DNA from: Ceratotherium simum simum | Lineage: Eukaryota > Chordata > Mammalia > Perissodactyla > Rhinocerotidae | DNA length: 64,000 nucleotides | Direction of reading: 5' to 3' | NCBI RefSeq assembly: GCF_000283155.1 | Contig: NW_004454177.1 | Location: 5,019,932-5,083,931 of the forward strand | Shown here: in pieces, positions 11,831-23,300 of the stretch | How the letters are laid out: each line of letters begins with the position of its first letter | How positions within the stretch are numbered: position 1 is the first letter of the stretch | Notes under the pieces: model-generated | What the model saw: the letters and a program-made list of their open reading frames with translations, nothing else | Database searches by the model: none | What the model was told of the DNA's origin: nothing | Position numbers and translations under genes: made by a program

Positions 11831-12584
11831 TGACTGTTCTCAGCCTCCCTCTGCCCCGCCTCCCCTCACTCCCAAGATAATTTTATCCCTCACCTGTTGT
11901 TGGAAAGCTTGTCTTGGCCTGCTCAGTTCAAGGACTTTTGTGATACAGAACTGGGAGAATAGGAGGTGAGAGATAGGACTAGAGAGGCAGGAGAAGGGCA
12001 ACTTTCTTGTGTGTTAGGGAGAACCTGGGTAACAGGTGAAGGAAAACAATGAAGCCTGAGAGGCTAAGCCAATCCATGTAATGAGGAGATGACAGTGGGC
12101 TAAGCAAGACAGAAAAGGTCTGTTGACTACAGAGGACAGAGAGAGGCAGAGAGAGGGGCAGGTTTAGGATTTGCAGAGAGTGACTCCTGCAAGGAGTAGC
12201 AGAATAGAAGAGGAAAGGGAATTTAACAAGGTGCTGTAGGTTATGAATTGGATCACCTTCAAGAGATACAAGTAAAAATTGGGATTCCTTTTTGAAATTA
12301 TTTTTGGTATTTGGTATTTGGGGTGTGGGACCCCAGAATGTATTCAGGTAACATATTCTGTAACTTTCATAGGATCCAGCATGGTGCCAGGGTGTAGGTG
12401 CCCCATTAGGCAGCACCCCACTCCCTACAGATAGAGCAGATGTGGTCCTGAGGATATGGGATCCTGCAAAAAGACTGAAACATTAAGCTTCTTCCCTTAC
12501 CTCAGAGTTCTATCTTTTTAAAAAACCTCCTAATCTGGGATTTCAAGTTACAAATGCCCTAGGAATTAGAATCTGTTACAGGTC

Positions 12585-12665
12585 TTGACAGATGGAGAAA
12601 TGAGGCCCAGGGAAGTTCATCAGCTGTTCGAAGTCACAGAGCAGGTTTTAGGCCTGGCTGGGAAT
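12585..12665 (-). repeat. MIR SINE fragment
   Basis: GAGAAATGAGGCCCAGGGAA, then GTCACAGAGCAG. Confidence 0.45.
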
Positions 12666-12949
12666 GGGAATATGCCTGGCCCAGGGCTTTGTCCACAATT
12701 CAGAGATGCCTTTTCAGATTGGCCCAGAGAGCTACATGCATATAAACAGGGTCATGATGTGAGAAAAAAGGGGGGTCTGGAGACTGGGAGTTCTGAGCAC
12801 CCCTCCCTCTCTTTGGAGGCCTGCACCAGGCTTTGGGTGACATCCAGATAAGGAGGCCAAGCCTGCCTTCCCAGATCTTATGGCCTCACAGGGAAATGAG
12901 CCAGACACAGGAAGAAGTCCAATGGAAAGTTGGAAGCAAGTGCTGCCGT

Positions 12950-13080
12950 GGTGTCGTGGAGTCTGGACAGGGAATTAGGAGACCTGGGCACCTCTTCCAG
13001 CTATCACTCACCAGCCACGTGATTTCAGGCAAGTCCTTTCACCACTCTGGGCCTCAGTTTCCTCACCTGTGAATATTCCA
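12950..13080 (+). repeat. MIR SINE
   Basis: GCCACGTGATTTCAGGCAAG and CCTCAGTTTCCTCACCTGTG in order. Confidence 0.65.
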
Positions 13081-13719
13081 TCTCTTAAAAAATCAAAGCC
13101 CTATAGTGCTACATATAAGAGTAAATTAATGCAGTAACTAAATATATTCTGTTGAGTGTTGTCCCCCAAGCCTTGCCCCTCCCAGCACAATCTTGGAAAG
13201 GCTCTTGCCTTCAGTTGATGGCAAGAATTCAACGTTCCCAGGACTCAGAACTGCCAGGCAACTTGGGCAGTGGGGAGTAGGGAGCGACTTGTATGCCTTT
13301 CTCTGGGGCCTCTGATAGCCTCTCCTGGGCTTATGAACTCTGTCCTCCCTCCCCAAGCAGACCAGAGCTCTGTGAGTGTTTTTCTCTCAGTAAATCAAGC
13401 CTGCTATGTAATTGTTATCTTTCCTGATAAAGAAGAGCCTGGAGATAAACTCGTCCAACCCTCTTGTTTTACATTTGAAGAAACTAAGGCTCAGAGACAG
13501 GGTGTGACTAGGCCAAGGTCACATACTCTTGACTCTCAGGCCAGTCTTCCTTCTTTGGGGGACTTGGAGAATTTATTAGAAATGAGTGGTTTGGGAATGC
13601 AGCCTTAGAGATCTCTCATAACATCTGGTGAGATCCCTTGCTGGGATCTTGTTCTATCATTAGACCTCCAGTGAGATAAACTGTCTGCCTGGACAGAACC
13701 ACACCTCAGGCTGCAGTGA

Positions 13720-13950
13720 GTCTCAGCTCAGATGTTGCTCCCTGCAGGAAACTTCTCCAGGGGCCCAAGTCCAGGGTAGGTGTCTCTCATGTGCTTCCCA
13801 AGCCTTCATGACACTGGCTTGAAATCACCTGTTCACTTGTTATCTGTGAGGGCAAGACCACACCTGTCTTGCTCACCAACATATACCTATTGTTTAGTCC
13901 AGCAAGTGGCACATAGTAGGTCCTCAATAAATATTTGTTGAATGAAGAAG
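13720..13950 (+). repeat. L2 LINE 3' end
   Basis: GCTCCCTGCAGGAAACTTCT at the start and GGTCCTCAATAAATATTTGT with GAATGAA at the end. Confidence 0.75.
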
Positions 13951-14446
13951 TGGTGGGGTTGGTCAGAGGATTCCTGGAGGAAAAGGCAAATGTTGAATCG
14001 CATCACAGCCTGCCAGGAGGACTCAGTCATCCCTGGTTGGGTGAACTGCCTGTGCACAAGGAAGTCTTTGCTAGAGGATAATGGGAAACGAGGTGATGGA
14101 GGGAAGTAAGGCAATTGAAAAAAAGAAAGGTCATGGCCTTTGCTAACCTGGGAGGGCTTCTGGGTAGAGGGGAGGAAGGGTCTCAGCCCTGCTGGGGATA
14201 AGAAGAAGTGGTTGTGAGCACCTAGGATCCCTCAAGAGGGGTCTTTTTATGAGGAGAAACCCAGAGGGCAGTTTGGCTGGAGGAGAGGGAAGCTGAAGGG
14301 GAACGGGGTAGCTAGTAGGAGCTTTAAGTCTGGCTAGAGGTTTGAATTTGCTGCTGGGGTCTGGAGGGAGTGGGAGTTCTGTGAAGGCCTGGGGCACAGA
14401 AAGGAAAGAAGGTGAGGAGCAGCTTCTTTCTACTGACCCTCTCTCT

Positions 14447-14696
14447 CTCTTTTTTTTTTTTTTTTGTGAGGAGATCAGCCCTGTGCTAACATCCGCCAAT
14501 CCTCCTCTTTTTTTGCTGAGGAAGACGGCCCTGGGCTAACATCTGTGCCCATCTTCCTCCACTTTATATGGGACGCCGCCACAGCATGGCTTGCCAAGCA
14601 GTGCGTCGGTGCGCGTCCAGGATCCGAACCAGCGAACCCCGGGCCGCCGCAGCGGAGCGCGCGCACTTAACCGCTTGCGCCACCGGCCGGCCCCTC
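14447..14696 (-). mobile_element. ERE SINE, left member of a nested pair
   Basis: Poly-T left end, standard-class body and GGCCGGCC head at the right. It is followed at once by CTCTCTCTTTT and a second ERE. Its duplication lies in the CT-run at the tail junction of that neighbour. Confidence 0.9.
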
Positions 14697-14699
14697 TCT

Positions 14700-14946
14700 C
14701 TTTTTTTTTTTTTTTGTGAGGAAGACTAGCCCTGAGCTAACATCTGTTGCCAATCCTCCTCTTTTTGCTGAGGAAGACTGGCCCTGGGCTAACATCTGTG
14801 CCCATCTTATATGGGATGCCACCAGAGCATGGCTTGACAAGCGGTGGGTCGGGTGCCCCCTCAGGATCCAAACCTGCGACCCCGGGCCACCGAAGCAGAG
14901 TGCGCAGAGTGCGCGCGCTTAACCGCTGTGCCACCGGGCCAGCCCC
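14700..14946 (-). mobile_element. ERE SINE, right member of a nested pair
   Basis: Same orientation as the copy to its left. The flank TACTGACTCTCTCT on its right matches TACTGACCCTCTCTCT left of the first copy, so this one inserted first. It lacks the TTCCTCCACTT segment before TATATGGG. Confidence 0.9.
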
Positions 14947-15732
14947 ATACTGACTCTCTCTATGAGGTTAAGAGCCAGAGAGGACAGGGCCTTTGTCTTC
15001 TGTTCTTTCCTTTCCTCCTCCAAGTGTCTGAGCACCTGGGACCCACAAGCAGAGTCCCCAGGGCAAGGATCTGGAAGTGGCTGAGGCAGCCTGCTGAGTG
15101 GGGATGGCATGGCAGGGATTGTGGGAGCTCCCTCGTTCCACCTCCAGCCTTCCCAGAGGATTCTCTTTCCCTCCAAAGGTGCTATTCCTGAAGGAGGAGT
15201 ACTCTAGCTGTCTCCCAAGTCCGTCTTCCACCAATCCCCACCAGAGCACAGCGTTTGCCAGCAGACCGCTAAGCCAGATCCAGCCACCAGGGGGCGAAAA
15301 AGCAGGTCGGCGTCCCTCCACTTCCCCACCCACGCACACCTGAAGGCCAAGATGGGCGGTGCCTCACCTGGCTCTAGAGCCTGGTAGCTCCGTTAACCCC
15401 TTCCTGCCTAGTCTGAGGTTCTTCCCTCAGGCAGTCATTCATAGCAGAATTGCGGGTCAAATCTGATGGTGGAGGGTGTGTTGCCTAGGAGAGGGGCTAC
15501 GGTGGAAGTGAAGTCAGAGTTTCCTGTTACTCAGGCCCTTGTCCTAGCTGGAGCTGGGGGAGGCTAGCATTCCCTGTCTCAGTTGGGTAGCTACCCCCAC
15601 TGATGGGTGAAGGAGCAGCCTGGAGGCAAGAGAGGCATGGGCAGTGGTCACCTGCACTGGGCCTCACAGGCGGGATGTAGAGGAGACTGCTGAGGCCACC
15701 ACAGAACCCAGACTTCCGGGTTCCCTGCAGCC

Positions 15733-17123
15733 TTGTATCTGTCAAGGGCCTTTGCAACAACTAGTGGGTCGGGTAGTGGGGGAGGGTGGCTAAAGAGTGG
15801 AGGGGGAGACACGGAGGATTGGGGCTGGGGGGAGGGTAGACAGTTAAGACTTGGCAAGAGAGGGGACTGGATTACACAGCTCTTAGGTGCCCGGGTTTGT
15901 GTGTCCCTCCTCGAGTACCAGGCAGCCTTCCAGAGCTCTGACCAGCCCAAGTTCCGAGATTGCGTTCCGGACCACAAGGTGTTAAGCTGTGGGTGGGAGT
16001 GGGGTCGGGAGTCCCTCCCTTCTTCCCTCCCTCACAGCGTCACCACCTCGGAGTCCACCCGGCTGGCAAGCAAGGAGTTAAGTCTGCCCGCAATCTGCAA
16101 GACTGGAGCCAGGGAGGGGAAGGAGGGGGAAGAGGAGGGGGTAGAGAAGGAGAAGGGGGAAGTAGACTGCAGGGAGACAGCGCCAGGAACCCCCTCCCCA
16201 GGGACCTGGCCCCTGGGCCCCCAGCCCCAAAAGAGGCCCTGCCCTCCCCGGGGTCGTGCTCTCTTCCCCCGCCCTGCCCCCGCCCTCCAGCTTTGTGTCC
16301 CCAGGAGGGTGGGCTGCAGGATTTCCAGCCAAGCCTTGGCTGCCTGCTCAGTTTTTCCAAACCCTCCAGTCGGGGAAGGCGGGAGCCCTGTCAGGATAAG
16401 AGTCCCTCCCCCACTGCCCTTGCCGGTCCCCTCGCCCAGCCTCCCTTTTCTTGCCCTCGCACCTTTTCCAAACTCCTTTCCCTTTCCGACCGTGGCCCCA
16501 GCGCCCCCTATCCCCACCTTTATTGGCTCCCAAGTTCCAAGTTCAGATTGGAGGGGCAGGTGGGTCCCACAATCCTGGAGTGGCGCTGGTGAAGCCACAC
16601 TCCGCAGACCGACCCTGAGACCTGCTGGGCGCCAGCCGGACTCCCAGCCTGGCGCCCGCCCCATCCCAGGACATGGCCCCAGGGCCACCAGGGAAGATGG
16701 CCCAGGGGTGTCCCGCTTCGGTATGGAGGCGGTGCTGGGGGGCGCCGGCAGAGCTTGGCAGCAGGCTCTGTGCGGCTGGTGCCAGGCTGTGGGGCAGGCT
16801 TCGAGGAGGGGGCAAAGTGTTCCGAGCGCTGGCACGGTTCTGTCCAGCAGGTCTATTATATAATAATCACCATCTATCAGGAAGCCAGGCAGTTGGAGTG
16901 AGTGGGGAAGCCAGGATGCCCGGATCCGCTCCTCCTTCAGGGCCCTTGAAGGCGTCTCCACCAAGATGGGGGGATGTGGGTGCAGCCCAGAAGTGAAATG
17001 ATGTGGGGGTCGAGGGGCAAGTGAGGGGCGCTGGGCAGTCCGAAAGCGGATCCGCAAACCCCGCCCCCAGAACTCTGACTGACAGTGCCCTGAGCCAATG
17101 ATTGAAGTTACTGTGGGGCTCAC
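15733..17123. other. GC-rich intergenic block, no gene recognised
   Basis: Frames of about 360-375 codons are open on both strands, but both are low-complexity Pro/Gly/Arg/Ser-rich with no recognisable domain. It is free of recognisable repeats and may be regulatory or an unannotated promoter. Confidence 0.4.
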
Positions 17124-18069
17124 AGTTAACCCTTTCTTGGGTCTTGAGTTGCTTTAGGGGATTGAGTCCTTTTCCAGAAACCTTTCTCCAGTTCTGAATC
17201 CCTCCCACCAGCACGAGGTCGGTGAGGAGTACCAGCTGGAGGACCCTTTCGTCCTAGTCATCCCAGGAAGTACTCTCAGATTATCAGCAGTCCTAGTGCC
17301 GCACCCCCACCCCCACCCAACCCCAAAGTAAATTGTATTACAAGACGTGGTTGTGTGTGTACACCCTGCGGTTCTAGAAACAGGTCCGCGTGGCGCTGGC
17401 ACACCCACACTACGCCACGAACAGCCACCCTCACACACCTATACCCATGCCAGCACTTCCACCGGCATTCACACCTGTGACACTTCTCGTGACATGGTGA
17501 CACACAGATAAACGAAACACAGTGGTTCCCCGAGTTCGTCAGTAGAGGGAGCCGCTCGATGCCAGCAACTGGCCGCCGGCCTCTCTCCCCATCTCCTCGT
17601 TCACTCCGGGGTTCCACCCAGAACTCGTGGCTGCCCGGAGCTCAGCTCCGCATCCCAACCTGGAACCTACTCTGGGGGAATGAGTCACAGCCCCACCCAG
17701 GGGAGCGCGCTACATGGCTGCTCCACAGGACATGCCGTCCACGCTTGAACTTACTGTGTACCACGTCTAAGAGACCCCTTGCAGCACGGCCACCACTCAC
17801 TCTTACAAACATTGCTTTCTGGACCTACTATGAACTGGGCATTGTGCCAAACGAATCATAACAAGCCCGTGTGGCTTGTCATGTATGTAACGGGAAGACT
17901 GATCCACGTAAAGGAGGTGGACTCTTCATTCTAACAAGCACCCTGTTTGAGAGATGGCCCTCTTGCCTTGTGACTCATATTATACCTGCAACACCCTAGA
18001 GAGGGGGGAGGAAATTAAAGCTTACTTCCATGGGTCGGGTACTGTGCTAGGCTCTGAGATCTTTCACAC

Positions 18070-18215
18070 TAGAGCTTAGCCTCTCTGGGCTTCAGTTTTC
18101 TTTTCCTTTAAGTGGGAATAATATGTACCTCATAGGGTTGAGGAGATTCAACCCCTAACCCAGCTCGGTGCTTGGCACAGCTGTTAGTAGGCACTTGGGG
18201 AAGTTTTGTTGATTG
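18070..18215 (+). repeat. MIR SINE fragment
   Basis: CTCTCTGGGCTTCAGTTTTC, then TACCTCATAGGGTTGAGGAG. Confidence 0.55.
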
Positions 18216-18754
18216 GATCAAAGCATGATCAAGAGATATTGTGTATGAAAATGCTTTCTACACTGATGTGCGGCACCCACAGGGGTTATTGTGTTATCTT
18301 TTTTCAGGGTTTGCCCCCTCTCTCCACCTGTGTCTCCCCAGACCTTGCCCATGCCCAGCTGCTGGCACCATCAACCCATCAAGTGAGTATTTACAGTACT
18401 GAAGCCCTACTCTGAACCCAGCACTGAGTGCTGTGGGAATACAGAGGCATAGGAGGCATGGTCTGGGCCCTCAAGAATCTTTTGGGGCAACCAGACATAT
18501 ACAGGAGAAACAAGATAAAACATGTAAGTAGGTACTCAGCTGAGTGGCATAGATGTAATAGGTGGTCAGAAGAGAGGGAGGTCAGTGAGGGCTAGAGCTC
18601 TCTGGGGACCATCTGTGAGGAGGGGCAGGGGAGAGAGCAGAGGAGCCAAATAGCAGGAGCAAATGGGCTGGTTAGTGCCCTTCCTTCCTGAAGCAGTCAA
18701 TGCTTATTACCTGTTGGTATTAATTCTGGGTGGGCGGGGACAGTGGAATACGGG

Positions 18755-18960
18755 GAAAGTGCCCTGGGATAAGGAGACCCAAATTCTAGGCCTGGGCTTA
18801 TCACTTTCTAGCGGTGTAACCCCAAGTACATCCTTAACTAATGCAAGCCTCCCTTTTCTCACCAGTGTCATGGGGCCATAACATCTTTCTCATAGCTTTG
18901 TGGTAAACATTGAAATAATACACGTGAAATTCTTTTAAAGTGCTTTACAATTTCTTCTTC
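18755..18960 (+). repeat. MIR SINE
   Basis: GGTGTAACCCCAAGTACATC, then AAATTCTTTTAAAGTGCTTT, in MIR order. Confidence 0.6.
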
Positions 18961-19220
18961 ATTGCATCTACCCTCCTATAGGGTCTTCGGTGTGTGTGTG
19001 CGTGTGTAGCACTCTGAGGTTAGGAGAGAGTTCTTTTGAGACGACAAAGGTTTCACTTCCACAAACATTTTCTTAGCATCCACTTTGCACTGCTGAAGGT
19101 TGAGATGAAAAAATTCAGTCTATGTCGAGGACCTCATGGTCTCCTAGGAAAGAGAGATGAATAAACAGATGCTCAGTGCATAATGAATGTGGATGGGTAC
19201 ACTGAAGAGGAGACCCAGTG

Positions 19221-19221
<1 letters not shown>

Positions 19222-19254
<33 letters not shown>
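19222..19254. repeat. (TG)n microsatellite
   Basis: About 16 uninterrupted TG units, 150 bp before the distal CpG island. Confidence 0.95.
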
Positions 19255-19255
<1 letters not shown>

Positions 19256-19399
19256 GAGGGTTGAGGGAATCCAGGCAACTCCCACTCCTTCCAATCAGTG
19301 TAGACAGGAGGGTAGGTTGTCAAACCTCTCCCTAGCCTGGGATGTTGTTGGCGCGTCTGCTCCCAAGTCTTCAGGAATGGGGAGGAGAGAAGGATAGAA

Positions 19400-20321
19400 G
19401 CCCCCTCCCCGCCCCCGGGCCAACCTGCCTCCTGCTAGCCGGCCGGGCGCCTTACCGAGTCAGACCACTGGGAGGCTGGGGGGAGCCGGGCTGGGCGAGG
19501 AGGCGAGCGAGATGGGGGAGCTCTTATTTTGACAGGGGCCTCTCCGGGCTCTGGTATGAAGGCAGAAGGAGGCAGCCAGAGAGCCCCGATGCTTATTCAG
19601 GCTGGGGAGAGGAGCCGAGTGGAGGGGCGAGCGAGGCTCCGGCAGGGCAGGGGAGCCCGGGGAGGCGGCGGCGCGCGGCGGAGCCAGTGGCCGGACATGC
19701 CCCGGACCCGGGGCCGCTGCACCACAGCCGCCGCCCGGAGCCAGCCGGCCGGACGCCCACACGCCTGGGTCCCCCGGCGCCGCGCCACCCGAGGGCTGCG
19801 ACCCGGACCCTTGGCGTCCAACCAACAATAAGCGCCCAGACAGCCCCCTCCCCGCCCCGCGCCCGCCGTCCCCGCGGACCTCGGGGAAAGTGAAAGGAGG
19901 AGGCGAAGGAAGGAAGGAAGGAAGGAAGGAAGGAAGGAAGGAAGGAAGGAAGGAAAGAAGGAAGGAAGGAAGGAAGGAAGGAAGGGAGGAGGAGCAGGAG
20001 CTCGAGCCGTGAGGTTCGGGGCCGAGACCCCAGCCCCGAGCCCCGGGCCCGGCGGGTGTGCGCTCTCTCCCGCCGCTGCCCGGCACCCACGACCATGCTC
20101 CGCGGTTGGGAGGCAGGAACCCAGGCGCCCAGCGATCCCCGGATACCTCCCGGGCCGGGCTGGTGTTGAGATCAAGGCGTCCAGGATCAAAAGATCACCG
20201 CCTGCCCGCCCCCCTCCGCACCTCCAACTGGCGAGCAGGAGGACCCTAATCCACCCACCGACCCTGACCTGGTCATGGCGTCCAGCTCCGGCCTGGCGTG
20301 AGGACCCCCGACCGGCGCGAG
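19400..20321 (+). promoter_or_regulatory. BCL9L: Distal CpG island, candidate BCL9L promoter and non-coding first exon
   Basis: The GC content and CpG density rise sharply here compared with the flanks. A strong donor (GCGCGAG followed by GTGAGGG) sits at 20321/20322 and could end a 5'UTR exon that splices to the leader exon at 35474. The transcription start is not resolvable. A GGAA microsatellite lies inside. The plus-strand frame carries no recognisable protein. Assignment to BCL9L rests on position, strand and the donor. Confidence 0.55.
19905..19985 (+). repeat. (GGAA)n microsatellite
   Basis: About 80 bp of tandem GGAA/GAAG with a single A-for-G interruption near 19955. It lies inside the distal CpG island upstream of the proposed first-exon donor. 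On the minus strand it reads as Phe-Leu-Pro-Ser repeats, which is an artefact of the tract. Confidence 0.95.
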
Positions 20322-23300
20322 GTGAGGGGTGGGCTGGGGCTGAGGGCGAAAGTCATGCCAAGGCCAGCAGAGGCGCGAGGAGGGAGATCCAGTTTGAATT
20401 GGGAGGGGGAACAGTCTGTCTCTTGCCCTCTGGCACGCACCCCCAGGCTGTTTAAGGGGTGGGGGCGCCCCCAGGGTTAGTGGAGGCTACTCTCGGGCTC
20501 CCAATCAGGTTGGCAGCCCCAGAGCACAGGGGGAAGGGCTTAGGGGCAGCCTGGGGACCCTGCCACCTTAGCACAGAGAACAAGGCCGGCCTTGGGCCAG
20601 CTGGAGCAGCAACCCTGCCCTGGGGGCTTCTGGGAAATGTAGTCCCCCTCCCAGGCTCGCCAACCCCTTGGGTCTCAGCACCCTAGCACTCCTCCCCTGG
20701 CTGATGGGAGCCTCCAGAAGGAGGTGCATTGGGATTGAGGATTGCTGGGGGTCACCCTCTGCTCCCAGGCACTGCCTAGAAGCAGCAGGGGCTGTGACTG
20801 GAGGAGTCTCCCCTGCCAAGGATTCTTAATGGTGTGGGCTTGGCTGGGGGGTGGGGCAGTCACACAGTTCCTTGGAGGTGTCCCTGCACTGCTCAGGGGA
20901 CATGGCCCCTGTCTTGGTCTGAAGGAGCCCATTGGGGAGGAATGTGGAGAAGGGAAGTGAGGCTTAGGGCTTCTTGCTTGGCTGGGGTATGTCCTATCCC
21001 AGGGTTGCTGAAATTTGGTTTCAGGAGAGCCTGAGGTGTACTCTTCCTTTCTCCCTCTTGGGAGCTGAGAAGGAGAGTGTCCCTCACAGTCTGGGAATCT
21101 GGAGGGTGTCTCTCTGGAGCAGTGAAGCCAGGATCAGCTTCTGTCTGTCTGTCCAGCTTCCTTCCTTCCGGGTTTTTCTGACACCCCCTCCTCCCTCCTC
21201 CTTCTGTCTGTCTGCTGCTTGGGGTGTGTGTCTGTGTCTGGGGGAGCCTCTGCTGCGGCAGGAAAAGTGTTGCTCTGGGAGAGGTGAGCTGGGCATGTGA
21301 CTGAGCCCTGGGAAAGGGGCTTGGAGGCCCCCTTGATCTTTGGCCTGGGTTTCCTGTTTTACATAGGAAAGCTGTCTTCGCACTGTATCTGCTGTAACCC
21401 TACAGATGCCTTTGGGCAGCTCTCCGAGTGAGACTTCCAGGGTGGGTGGGCTTCCACTCCTCTTCTTCTCCCTCCTCCTCAGCCTCTCCAGGGAGCAGCC
21501 ACTTCTTTTGGCTGGGGCTGCCTGGCTCGTCTGCTGCCTCCCCAGCTCGGGCTTGACTGCCTTCTCTGGGTCAGGACCACAATTTCATGGCCCCAGGGGA
21601 AAAGCACGTTCAGGCCCTGTCTTTCTGGTGTCAGCCTGAGGTGCCTGCTGATAGAAGCCTCAGGACAGGGTGAGAATGGGAGAGGAAGGTGAGGGGCAGG
21701 GGGAGTCTGGTGCCAGGAAGGAAGGTGCTTCCTCCCCGAGGTGATCAGGCTCCTTGGCCTTGGAGAACCAGGCCTGAAGGCCAGCCTTCTGGCCACCTCC
21801 CTCTAGAGGTTCTCTGCTTACCTGTGTTGCTTCTGATTGGGGACAGGAGGGAGTTAATGTTGGAAAGGGTGCTGCGGAGAGGTAGAATACCTCTAATCTT
21901 GGATCCAGAGTAACTCTTGTGCTTGGGGTAGCAGGGGCCCATGGCTGAAGATAGGTTCTGGAGGTCCATATGGAGGTTCAAAATGAGTCTCTAATTACCG
22001 GGGCTGAGGGTCAACGTGGGAAGAGATTACAGCATCCCGAACAGGATCAGTGGTTCGTGGAAATCGAGGACTAGCACAACAGTGGTGATGAGAGACCTAG
22101 GGAACTTGCTTACTGAATCTGTGTTGGGCATCCACGACTCTGTTTGGGTAGTTCCTGCCTCCCAACTTCTGGGTACCTGAGAGCCCTGGGTTGGGAACTC
22201 TACTTCCACGAACAGACAGGGCAGTAGCCTTCTGGGCAGAGGCCTAGTGGGTGGCAGTGTCGACTCAGCAAGGGCTGGAATGCCTGGCACCTGCTTTAGA
22301 TTAAAGGAGATGCCTGCAAAGGAGGGCTGCCTGCCTGTGGGGGGAGTGGCTGGGATAGAGCTCCGTGGAGCCCAGGAGTAGGGTGGAAGGAAAGAACCAG
22401 GGTTGCGGGCAGCAGCAGCTCTGGCAGGAGTGGAGGGAGCCAGCAGTCATCTAGCTCTGCAGCCCCTCCTCCAGGGAGTCTAAGACAGGAGCGGGGGGCA
22501 CCCCCACACTGCCTCTGGCGCCACAGGCTGAAGTTCTGTCCCAGCGCCCAGGGGGGCAGCTTCGGGGAGCCAGGGTGTCTGCGTGTTCAGTATTCCAGGA
22601 CTGGAAGAGGCCTGCAAGGAGGTGGGGGCACTTTGGGGTTCTTGTTGCCCTGAGGCTCTGTGTCCTCTTCCTGGGACTCCTAGTTGCTGGTAGTGAGGCA
22701 CCCCAAGAGCCTGGGCACCCAGGGGTGATGGAGAAATGGCATCCCTTTCTTGTGCCAGGAGCCCTGGGCACTGCCCTGGTGCTGACCTGGGGGAGGAGGC
22801 AGAGGGGGATGGCACCGTGGGAAAGTGGGCAGCCGTGGGAGCCAAGCGGGTACAGGCTGGGTGCCGCGGGCAGGGAGCCTCTGCCAGGCCCGCTCTCCCT
22901 GGGGTGGGGCTGGCTGTTCCAGGGACTGGCTCAACCTGTTGAGCACCTGGCTGCTCTAGCTTGGCATCTGTACCCCTGCCTGCCAGCCCTGCCAGCTGCC
23001 CATCTTTAGCCACACTATGGGGGCTTCCCCCAGGGATCTGGGAAAAGGAGGCTCTGACTGGCCAAGGGGCCAGGATGGGGCTGGTAGAGGCTCCTCCAGG
23101 GAAGGCTAAGTTTCCCCAGGTCCCATCCTCTAACTACCAGAGCTGGAGCTAGAGCTAGTTGGAGGGCCAGGTAGCCAGAGGCTAGGAGGGGCTAGGTGAA
23201 GAAGGCCACAGCTTTAGAGCTCTTGAGGTGCTGCAAGTCACTTGGATGTGCAGCCCTGGAAGCAGCCTGGAGTTACAGCCTGGAATTTCCTCTGCTGGGT

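Larger units (their letters stand above)
1..19399. other. Intergenic region upstream of BCL9L, repeat-rich, no gene recognised
   Basis: No exon set, homologous protein or RNA gene was recognised. In human the next gene on this side is UPK2, but no uroplakin sequence is seen, so it must lie outside the window. 2.5-8.1 kb is a mosaic of nested repeats. 0.5-0.9 kb, 8.9-10.2 kb and 15.7-17.1 kb are GC-richer and repeat-poor and look more like regulatory DNA. Confidence 0.7.

Noticed and set aside
15733..17123. Two overlapping open frames of 363-376 codons as new protein genes
   Set aside because: Low-complexity Pro/Gly/Ser/Arg composition, mirrored on the opposite strand, no domain and no splice context; high GC alone lowers stop frequency.
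1..19399. UPK2, expected next to BCL9L in human
   Set aside because: No uroplakin-2 coding sequence is visible on either strand; it probably lies beyond the left edge.
19460..20190. Minus-strand proteins rich in FLPS repeats
   Set aside because: They are translations of the GGAA microsatellite and CpG island, not coding sequence.
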